Assembly: GCA_963720805.1 (NCBI GenBank)
Contig: CAVRGT010000011.1
Location: 1 to 64,000, forward strand
Direction of reading: 5' to 3'
DNA length: 64,000 nt
DNA from: VRUE01 sp963720805
GTDB lineage: Bacteria > Actinomycetota > Thermoleophilia > Solirubrobacterales > 70-9
Every line of letters starts with the position of its first letter. Positions within the stretch are counted from its first letter, which is position 1. The position numbers were made by a program, and so were the translations under genes. The notes beneath the pieces were generated by a model that saw only the letters and a list, made by a program, of their open reading frames with translations, had not been told where the DNA came from and made no database searches. Positions 17,341 through 24,800 of this stretch are shown one piece after another.

Positions 17341-17394
17341 CCGTATACCTCCATCATGGATCGGTAGTGGCTGGGAATAGAAAGGTCGGAACTC

Positions 17395-17421
17395 TTGGCA
17401 CTCTCCCACGGAGAGTGCCAA
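17395..17421 (-). promoter_or_regulatory. CIRCE operator (HrcA site)
   Basis: TTGGCACTC-N9-GAGTGCCAA matches the CIRCE consensus TTAGCACTC-N9-GAGTGCTAA with one symmetric substitution per arm; a further C/G pair extends each arm to ten bases. It lies 54 bases upstream of the groES start. HrcA would bind here and repress groES-groEL until heat shock. hrcA itself is not in the window. Confidence 0.93.
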
Positions 17422-17452
17422 GGCGACAAAGATAGCGGGTGGGGCGCCTCGG

Positions 17453-17506
17453 AGCCGTCGATGGGCCTCAAAGCGGTCTATATCTCGGTTTTGAGTCCCG
17501 TCGGCG
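17453..17506. repeat. Degenerate third copy of the 49-bp hairpin repeat
   Basis: In the gap between groES and the SRPBCC gene the sequence CGATGGGCCTCAAA is identical to the reverse complement of repeat copy 1, then CGG, TATATC and CGGTTTTGAG keep the outline of the element. The outer arms still pair roughly (GCCGTCGATGGG with CCCGTCGGC). It probably serves as terminator for the SRPBCC gene. Shared ancestry with the two intact copies is inferred from the 14-base identity plus the matching dyad. Confidence 0.45.
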
Positions 17507-17511
17507 GTGGA

Positions 17512-17985
17512 TCAGCCGCTGGCCAGGAGGCGGCAGCCGAGGAGGTTGGCGATTCCCTCGGCGCCGTGGGCCATTACCCAGTCGTGGTTCCACTCGAAGA
17601 CGGGGCGGGCGACGGGCGCCAGCAGGTTCATCCAGGCCTTGCTGGTGGTGACGTTCCACTCGTAGAGGACGGCCGTTACCCCGTCCTGCTCGTAGAGGCG
17701 CCAGCGGCCGACGCCACTCAGCTCGCCGACGGCCTTTCCCTCGAGCAGGTGGGGTCGCTCAATCCGGGTCGTCGTCACCTCGAACTCGACCCGGTAGGGC
17801 AGCAGGCTCTTCCAGACCATGCGAGCGACGGTGCCGACGCCGCCGTCTCCGCCCGGGCGGAGTTCTTCGGCCTCCTCGACCCCGCGCCACCACTCGGGCC
17901 AGCGCGCCTGGTCGTAGATCGCCTCGAAGACCGGCTCGCGGGGGGACTCCAGCAGCCAGGTCGTGAGGAAGGAGTAGTCGGCCAC
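17512..17985 (-). CDS. SRPBCC-fold (polyketide cyclase/START-like) protein
   Basis: 157-residue single-domain protein. SFLTTWLLESPREPVFEAIY is the first strand and helix of the SRPBCC fold, ARWPEWWRGVEEAEEL is the characteristic Trp-rich segment, and WRLYEQDGVTAVLYEWNV is a late strand pair. A long C-terminal helix (WNHDWVMAHGAEGIANLLG) would close the hydrophobic pocket. Such proteins bind or transform small hydrophobic ligands; no catalytic role can be assigned. It is followed on the same strand by the groES operon and preceded by the ASCH gene. Confidence 0.8.
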   Translation of the reverse strand: MADYSFLTTWLLESPREPVFEAIYDQARWPEWWRGVEEAEELRPGGDGGVGTVARMVWKSLLPYRVEFEVTTTRIERPHLLEGKAVGELSGVGRWRLYEQDGVTAVLYEWNVTTSKAWMNLLAPVARPVFEWNHDWVMAHGAEGIANLLGCRLLASG

Positions 17986-18018
17986 CGGATCTGGATACGG
18001 ATCAGGCCGGCTGGGCGA

Positions 18019-18423
18019 TCAGTTGTGGTGCGGCGTCTCGCCGTTGCCGAAGTGGGCGCCGGGTGGCTCGACGATCTGCGAGAAGCGGATCACGGTGACC
18101 GATTCGTCCGGTGCGACCGGACGACCGTAGATCTGTTCGAGGAACTTGATCTCGTCCTCGAGCCGGCGGAACTCGGGATTGTCGTGCTCGATATCGCGAG
18201 GCGAGAGCTCGGAGACGCGCTTGACCTCGACGTCGTCAATCACCGCGGTGAAGATCTTCTCGCGCGGGCTGTGGCGGAAGCCGACGGTGATCCAGACGAC
18301 CTGGCCGCGCTCGTACTTGTTGCTCTTGTCGCCAACGCGGATCGTCGCCGTCTTGCGACCGCGCTTGAGCTGGTCGACGAAGACCGGCGAGTAGAAGTTG
18401 AGTACGTAGATACCGCCCCGCAT
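18019..18423 (-). CDS. ASCH/PUA-like domain protein
   Basis: 134 residues with the ASCH pattern: LNFYSPVFVDQLKRGRKTAT then IRVGDKSNKYERGQVVWITV (a KxxTxR-like motif at GRKTATIR), and a beta-barrel continuing FTAVIDDVEVKRVSEL. ASCH domains share the PUA fold and are thought to bind RNA or act on modified nucleosides. The C-terminal EPPGAHFGNGETPHHN is a short tail. It lies 33 bases upstream of the SRPBCC gene on the same strand. Confidence 0.8.
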   Translation of the reverse strand: MRGGIYVLNFYSPVFVDQLKRGRKTATIRVGDKSNKYERGQVVWITVGFRHSPREKIFTAVIDDVEVKRVSELSPRDIEHDNPEFRRLEDEIKFLEQIYGRPVAPDESVTVIRFSQIVEPPGAHFGNGETPHHN

Positions 18424-18580
18424 CGGCAGCGAGCGTATCTGACCGCGCCGGGACCGGCCTCGCGCTCAGCGCGATCCCCAGGGTCGATTCGGGTAGTAGG
18501 CCTGGACGAACGGCTTACGCAGTTTTGAACCTTCGTCTTCCAGAGGTGTAGATCGCCGGGAAACGGTCGATGGGGAAGCT

Positions 18581-20479
18581 ATGAGTCGATTTGCAGCCAG
18601 GGGTCTTCCCCGCTCCGTGCCCGTTTCCATCGCGGCGGTCGTGCTCTTCCTGCTCGCCTTTGTCGCGAGCGCGAGCGCCGCGACCTGCCACGGCAAGCAC
18701 GCCACGATCGTCGGCACCGCCGGCAACGACGTGATCGTCGGCAAGGGGGCCAGCGACGTGATCTACGGCGGCGGCGGCAACGACCGAATCAGCGGCGGGC
18801 CGAACGGCAACGACACGATTTGCGGCGGGCCCGGCAACGACAAGATCGACGGCGGCAAGGGCTTCGACAAGATCTTCGGCGAAGGGGGCGACGACAAGAT
18901 CGACGGCGGCACCGGCTCCGACCATCTGGAGGGCGGCCCGGGCAACGACGAACTGCTCGGCGACAAGGGCAAGGACAACCTCCTCGGCGGCGGTGGAGAC
19001 GACAAGTTGCTTGGTCAGAAAGGCCCAGACACCCTGATCGACGGAGCCGGGGACGACTACGCGAACGGCGAAAAGGGCAGTGACATCGAGAAAGGCGGCG
19101 GCGGCAACGACACGCTCCTCGGCGACAAGGGGAACGACGAAATCGACGGCGGACCTGGCAACGATCAGATTGAAGGCGGACCTGGCGACGATCCCATGCT
19201 CGAAGGCGGGCCGGGCAGCGACTTCGTCTACGGCGGGGCGGGCAGCGACCACGCCGGCGGCGGCGAGGGCGACGGCGACATCGTTCGCGGCGACAGCGGC
19301 GAAGACACGCTCGACGGTGGGCCGGGCACCAACGACATCGTCTCCTACGCCAGCGCCACACGCGGAAGCGTCACCGTCGACCTCGCCTCGGGCCGCTCGA
19401 AAGGCGACGGGCACGACACCCTGCAGGGCTTCGAGGACGTTGTTGGCTCGCCGCAGGCCGACGACATCGTCGGCGACGAAGAAGTCAACCGCCTCGACGG
19501 TGGCGTCGGCAACGACATTCTCAATGGGATGGGCGGGCCCGACGAAGGTTTCGGTGGTGAGGGCACCGACGAATGTGAAGGCTTCACCACCGAGCACTCC
19601 TGCGGGCCCGAAGAGGCACCGCCGGGCAACGGCACTTTCGTCATTCTCAACCAGGGCCTCGACGGCAGCAGCCTGATCGTGCAGGGCGATGCCCGCGCCA
19701 ACGACATCCACGTCTACTTCAGCAACGGAACCTGGACGGTGACCGAAAGCGGTCCGATCGTCTCCGGGGAAGGTTGTCAGTCCTCGACCGCGAGCAGCCT
19801 GATCGCCACCGTCAACTGCCCGACCGCCACCGCGACCGGCCTCCTGGTCGTCACCGGCGGCGCCGGTGATGACTCGATAAACATCAGCGAAAGCGTGCCG
19901 GCGGGGACCAAAGTGAGGGCCAACGGCAACGCCGGGTCGGACACGCTCAGTGGCGGGCCCGGCGACGACGTGCTGGAAGCCGGCGAGAACTACAACGGGC
20001 CCGATAGCGGCAACGACACCCTGATCGGCAACGGCGGAAGCGACGTCCTTTACGCCGACCCCGGTGCCGACCAGCTCAGCGGCGGTCCCGGCAACGACCT
20101 GCTGGTCTCCTCCGTTGCGGTCTGCCAGGGCCACACCTACAGCGGCGGCCCCGGCGAGGACACGGTCTCCTACGGCCGCTCCAACGCCCACATGCGGATC
20201 GAGCTGAACGGAACCGGCGGGCCCCCCGGCTGCGCCACGCCCGACCATGTCCTTGGCGACAACGAGGATCTCGAGGGCTCCGACGGTCCCGACGTGCTGA
20301 TCGGCGACGACGGCGCCAACAGCCTCTTCGGCCACACCGGTGCCGACAGCTTCATCGGCAAGGGCGGCAACGACTCGATCGAAGCGATCGACGGCCAGCG
20401 CGACAGGCTGATCGATTGCGGCGGCGGCAACGACAACGTCAGCAAGGACTCGTCCGACCCCAAGCCGCGCAACTGCTGA
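18581..20479 (+). CDS. Secreted RTX (hemolysin-type Ca2+-binding repeat) protein
   Basis: 632 residues with signal peptide (SIAAVVLFLLAFVASASA). Residues about 45-330 and 440-620 are nonapeptide repeats GGxGxDxUx (GGGGNDRISGG, GGPGNDKIDGG, GGAGSDHAGGG), which fold into a Ca2+-binding beta-roll outside the cell. A different beta-rich segment separates the two blocks (about 340-440, FVILNQGLDGSSLIVQGDAR). No protease, lipase or adhesin domain is attached, so the function is unknown. GGGGAAGCT precedes the ATG. The repeats create very long opposite-strand open frames that are not genes. Confidence 0.88.
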   Translation: MSRFAARGLPRSVPVSIAAVVLFLLAFVASASAATCHGKHATIVGTAGNDVIVGKGASDVIYGGGGNDRISGGPNGNDTICGGPGNDKIDGGKGFDKIFGEGGDDKIDGGTGSDHLEGGPGNDELLGDKGKDNLLGGGGDDKLLGQKGPDTLIDGAGDDYANGEKGSDIEKGGGGNDTLLGDKGNDEIDGGPGNDQIEGGPGDDPMLEGGPGSDFVYGGAGSDHAGGGEGDGDIVRGDSGEDTLDGGPGTNDIVSYASATRGSVTVDLASGRSKGDGHDTLQGFEDVVGSPQADDIVGDEEVNRLDGGVGNDILNGMGGPDEGFGGEGTDECEGFTTEHSCGPEEAPPGNGTFVILNQGLDGSSLIVQGDARANDIHVYFSNGTWTVTESGPIVSGEGCQSSTASSLIATVNCPTATATGLLVVTGGAGDDSINISESVPAGTKVRANGNAGSDTLSGGPGDDVLEAGENYNGPDSGNDTLIGNGGSDVLYADPGADQLSGGPGNDLLVSSVAVCQGHTYSGGPGEDTVSYGRSNAHMRIELNGTGGPPGCATPDHVLGDNEDLEGSDGPDVLIGDDGANSLFGHTGADSFIGKGGNDSIEAIDGQRDRLIDCGGGNDNVSKDSSDPKPRNC

Positions 20480-20492
20480 GCAGCGGTCGAGC

Positions 20493-21194
20493 TCAGAAGA
20501 TGTAGTTGTGGAGCTTCTCCGGCGCCAGAACGGTGACGCGGCCGCGGCCGGGGCGGACGACACCGGCGCGCTCGAGGTCGGCGAGGAAGCGGCTGACGCT
20601 CTCGCGTGAGGTGCCGGCGAGCTGGGCGAGGTCGGCCTGGTTCATACGGATCGTCACCTCATTGCCCTCCCCCTCCCGCGGCGACTCCTCGTCGACCAGC
20701 TGGGAGAGAACCCCGGCGACGCGGCTGGGCACGGTCTGGAAGGACTGGCGCGAGATCCGCTCGTTGGCGGTGCGCAGGCGGCGCACCAGGGCGGCGATCA
20801 ACTTCACCGTGATCTCGGGATGGCGGGCCAGCAGCGCCCGCACCTCGCCCGCCGGCAGGGCGAGCAGCTCACCGTCGCTGAGCGCTTCGACGCTGGCCGA
20901 GCGCACCTCGCCGTCGAGCATCGCCAGCTCGCCGAAGATGTCGCCGGGCCCGAGGCTCGCCAGCGTGATCGCCCGCCCGTCGGAGTGCTCGCGGGTGACG
21001 CGGAAGCTGCCGTCGCGGACGATGTAACAGGCGTCGGAGTGATCGCCCTCGTGGAAGACGCGGGTGCCGGCGGGGAAGGAGCGAGCGACCGCGACCCGGG
21101 AGAAACGCTCCAGCTCCCCTTCCTCGAGGTCGGCAAAGAGCGGCACGCTGCGCAGCAGCGCGACCGGCCCCGACCCCTCCTGACGATCTGCCAT
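20493..21194 (-). CDS. Crp/Fnr-family transcriptional regulator
   Basis: 233 residues from MADRQEGSG. The N-terminal cyclic-nucleotide-binding fold is clear: LLRSVPLFADLEEGELERFS, FPAGTRVFHEGDHSDACYIV, and GPGDIFGELAMLDGEVRSAS (the phosphate-binding cassette FGELA followed by R-S). The C-terminal helix-turn-helix is QADLAQLAGTSRESVSRFLA, then DLERAGVVRPGRGRVTVL. No Cys cluster of the Fnr type is present. The cassette suggests cAMP or a similar ligand. It is convergent with the RTX gene (13 bases between stops); targets are unknown. Confidence 0.9.
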   Translation of the reverse strand: MADRQEGSGPVALLRSVPLFADLEEGELERFSRVAVARSFPAGTRVFHEGDHSDACYIVRDGSFRVTREHSDGRAITLASLGPGDIFGELAMLDGEVRSASVEALSDGELLALPAGEVRALLARHPEITVKLIAALVRRLRTANERISRQSFQTVPSRVAGVLSQLVDEESPREGEGNEVTIRMNQADLAQLAGTSRESVSRFLADLERAGVVRPGRGRVTVLAPEKLHNYIF

Positions 21195-21299
21195 CGCTTT
21201 GATTATCCCTGCGATGAGGGGAGAACTTCGGTGAGACGACGACTTAGCCGGAAATGAACAAAATAAAGAAGCTTGTATACGGATCTGTAGACTCAGACC

Positions 21300-21539
21300 A
21301 TGGCTGCAGTCGAGACGACAATGATCCGCGTGCGTCGCAGCACGCAGGAACGTCTCGCTCACGAGGCCGAGCTCGAAGGAAAGAGCTTGACCGAAATGTT
21401 TGATGCGGCCGTGGACCTATGGGAAGAGCGGCGACTTCTCGACTCGATGGACGAGTCCTATCGGAAGTACGGGGACGAGATCCACGAGGAGATGAAAGAT
21501 TGGCTGGACTTTCCCACCAGGTCGCCCGATGTCGACTGA
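21300..21539 (+). CDS. Antitoxin of a MazEF-type pair
   Basis: 79 residues beginning MAAVETTMIRVRRSTQERLA, a beta-strand/helix start typical of ribbon-helix-helix antitoxins, then EGKSLTEMFDAAVDLWEE. The acidic C-terminus (YRKYGDEIHEEMKDWLDF) is the kind of tail that wraps around a toxin. It overlaps the toxin gene by 11 bases, the normal antitoxin-first order. The upstream 100 bases are AT-richer and contain GTATAC-like sequence, plausibly an autoregulated promoter. Confidence 0.75.
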   Translation: MAAVETTMIRVRRSTQERLAHEAELEGKSLTEMFDAAVDLWEERRLLDSMDESYRKYGDEIHEEMKDWLDFPTRSPDVD

Positions 21540-21894
21540 GCGCAAAAAAATCAAGCGCGGCGACGTCTACATCGGCGACCCCGAGCCGGTCATCGGCCAT
21601 GAGCAGGGGGGGCGGCGCCCCTTCCTGGTCGTTTCAATCGAGCAGATGAATCGCTCTCCGGCCAGCATGGCAATTGCGGTCCCGCTGACGACTACTGATC
21701 GTCGAAACAAGCTGCACATTCGCGTGGAGCCGCCTGAAGGGGGGCTGGAGAAAGTCAGTTTTGCGATGCCGGAGATGGTCCGTTCGGTTTCGTCATTGCG
21801 CCTGCAGCGGCGGCTGGGCCGGACTTCCATGGACACCGTCGAAAGCGTGGCAAATCGAATCGGGCTCCTGGTTGGCCTTGGCCGCTCTCGCTGA
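21529..21894 (+). CDS. MazF/PemK-family toxin (endoribonuclease)
   Basis: 121 residues. IKRGDVYIGDPEPVIGHEQG then GRRPFLVVSIEQMN matches the PemK/MazF opening (RGDVY...G.E..G.RP.LVVS), with conserved Arg and the S/T region AVPLTTTDRRNKLHIRVEP. FAMPEMVRSVSSLRLQRRLG corresponds to the motif around the catalytic Thr/Ser and R-x-L. Members cut mRNA at short sequences. It is the second gene of the pair and ends 5 bases before the convergent end of lhr. Confidence 0.85.
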   Translation: MSTERKKIKRGDVYIGDPEPVIGHEQGGRRPFLVVSIEQMNRSPASMAIAVPLTTTDRRNKLHIRVEPPEGGLEKVSFAMPEMVRSVSSLRLQRRLGRTSMDTVESVANRIGLLVGLGRSR

Positions 21895-21899
21895 TCGCC

Positions 21900-24800
21900 T
21901 CAGCGGGCCGCGAGGGTGAGTTTGCGGGGGCCGCGGCTGAAACCGGCCTCGAGCAGGACGTCCTCCTGGCCGGAGCCGATCACGGGGTCGCCGTCGAGTT
22001 TCTCGAGCGCCAGCTTGGGCAGGCGGCCGGCGCTGACCTCGGCGGCGAGGGCGTGGACGGCGGCGGTCAATTCATCGGCGCTCAGCTCGACCAGGCGGAC
22101 GAGGCCGCGGCCGCCGCGCTCGATGTAGATCAGCGGCGCGCCGTCGCGGGTCAGCACGTGCGCCCCGGGGGTGCGAGCGGGGCGGCGCCCGGTCGCCGGT
22201 TTCGGCCAGGGCAACGAGGATCCATAGGGGTTGGCGGGATCGGTGGCGGCGAGCAGCTTGAAGGAGCCGTCCTCGTAGGGGAGCGAGCGCAGGCGCTCGA
22301 CCGCGCCGGGCAGGGCGAACTGGGCGCCGCCGAGGCCCTCGACGAAGTAGCCGCGGCGGGCGGTGCCGAGCAGCTCGAGGTTGCCGAGCTCGGCGTAGAG
22401 GCTGGAGAAGCCGCCGGGGATGCCCTCGGCGAGCACGGTCTCGCGAGTGACGATGCCGTAGCGCTCGAGCATCAGCTCGGCCTGGGCGCGCAGGCGCGGT
22501 CCCGTCGCGGGGGCGTTGGCGAAGAGCGGCGCGGTGAGTGACCAGCGCCCCTGCACGGCCGCGCCGGCGGCGCGGCGGCGGGCGAAGCGGCGGCCACGCT
22601 GTTCGGGCGGCGGCGTGGCGCGGCGGCGTGGCGCCCGCAAGGGCGAGAAGGCGTCGTTGGTCACCTCTCCCGCCCAGGCGAGGTCCCAGAGGGCGGTGTG
22701 CAGCTCGTCGGGCGGGTGATCGAGGTCGGCGAGCAGGTCGAGCCAGAAGTCGGGGCCGGCGCTGAGGCGCTCGCGGATCGCCTTGTGGACCTCACCCTCC
22801 GGCTTTTGGAGCTTGACGTTGGCCGGCGGCGGACCGGCGAGGCGGACGTCGTCGCGGAAGTAGAGGGCGATGCGTCCGTCGCTGCGGCCGCGGGCGCCGG
22901 CGCCGATCCAGACCACCTCGCCGCTGGTGCAGAGTTCGTCGAGCCAGACCGGCGAGTAGGCGCCGAGCCGTCGCGGCAGCACGTCGGCCTCCCACATCTT
23001 TGGCGTCAGGGTGACGCCCTGGAGTGGCTCCAACGCCTCGCGCAGGCGGTCGGGGCCGGCGCCGGCGGCGCGGTGGGCATCGACGTTCTGCCAGCTCGGC
23101 AGGAAGCGGGCGAAGCGGTCGCGCCCGGCGGGCTCGACTTCGCGGCGCAGGTGGGCGAGGCTGGAGCGGCGCACGCGGCGCAGCACGTCGGCGTCGCACC
23201 ACTCGCGCTCGGAGCCGCCCGGCAGCAGCTCGCCGCGGACGAGGGTGCCGGCCCGCTCGAGCTCACGCAGCGCGGGCATCGGATCGACCCCGTAGCGCGA
23301 GGCGAGCTGGACAGTCGGGAAGGGCCCGTGGGTGCGGGCGTAGCGACGCACCAGGGTGGCGAGCGGGTCGGGGTGCTGCTCGAGAAAGGTCTCGGGCAGG
23401 CCGGCGGGCGGCGGCACGCCGAGGGCGTCGCGGAAGAGACCGGCGTCCTCACCGGCGATGTAGCGCTCCTCGCCGTTGATCCGCACCAGTGCCGCGCGGC
23501 GCTCGTCGAGGAGCTTCGCCAGCATCGATGCGGCCGAGTAGCCCTCGCTGACGCGCTCCTCGCACTCGGCGGCGCTGAGGTCGCCGACGTTGCGCAGAAC
23601 CTGCTGCAGGGCATCGCGATCGCCGGCCCGGCCGGCCTCGGTGCGGTGCTGCAGCTGCGCCTCGACGTCCTCGAGCGCCTCGGGGTCGATCAGCTCGCGC
23701 AGCTCCTCCTGACCGAGCAGCTCGCGCAGCAGGTCGCGATCGAGCGCCAGCGCCGCCGCCCGCCGCTCGGCGTTCGGCGTGTCCCCCTCATACATATAGG
23801 CGGCGACGTAGTCGAAGAGCAGCGAGGAGGCAAAGGGCGAGGCGGTCGGGGTCTCGACCTCGACCAGGCTGAGCTTGCGCGAGTGCAGATCACGCAGCAG
23901 CTCGTCCAGGGCGGGCAGGTCGAGCACGTCTTGCAGGACCTCGCGGTAGGTCTCCAGCACGACCGGAAAGCGGGGGAAGTCACGCGCGACTTCGAGCAGG
24001 CCCTGCGACTTCAGCCGCTGCTGCCAGAGCGGCGTGCGCTTGCCCGGGTAGGCGCGGGGAAGCAGCAGCGAGCGGGCGGCGTTCTCGCGGAAGTGGGAGC
24101 CGAAGAGGGCCGAGCCGGCGAGCTCGCCGACGATCAGCTCTTCGACCTCGTCGGGCTCGATCAGGACCAGGTCGGCGGGTGGCGGCTCGTCGGCGTCGGG
24201 CAGGTGGATGACGATGCCGTCGTCGGACCAGATCGCGTCGGCCTCGAGTTCGCGCTCTGAACGGATCTTGGCCGCGAGCGCCAGGCCCCAGGCGGCGTGG
24301 ACACGCCCGCCGTAGGGCGAGAGGATGCAGAGGCGCCAGTCGCCGATCTCATCGCGAAAGCGCTCGACCACGATCGTCTCGTCGGAGGGGACGACCCGGG
24401 TCGCGGTCTGCTGCTCGCGCAGGTAGGCGACCAGGTTCTCGGCGGCGCGGCGGTCGAGGTCGTACTCGGCTGCCAGTTCCTTTGGCTCGCGCGAGACAGC
24501 CTCGCGGGCGAAAGCGCCGATCGCCTTGCCCAGCTCGGCCGGGCGGCCGATCCCGTCGCCCTTCCAGAAGGGCACGGCGCCGGGAACGCCCGGGGCCGGG
24601 GTGACGATGACCCGGTCGCGGGTGATCTCCTCGATCCGCCAGGTGGTGGCGCCGAGCAGGAAGGTCTGGCCCGGGCGGGCCTCGTAGACCATCTCCTCGT
24701 CGAGCTCGCCAACCCGGCGGCCGTCCGGCAGGTGGACGCCGTAGAGGCCGCGGTCGGGGATCGTGCCGGCGTTGGTGACGACCAGCGAGCGGGCGCCTTT

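Noticed and set aside
19000..20400. Tandem DNA repeat in the RTX gene
   Set aside because: The repetition is at the protein level (nonapeptides) with diverged codons; it is explained by the RTX fold and is not a separate DNA element.
18515..20563. Very long open frame opposite the RTX gene
   Set aside because: It is an artefact of the GC-periodic Gly-Asp repeats. It has no ribosome-binding site or recognisable domain and is rich in Val/Ala low complexity.
22698..24260. Long open frame opposite lhr
   Set aside because: A shadow of a high-GC gene with strong codon bias; there is no protein family resemblance, and lhr is clearly the coding strand.
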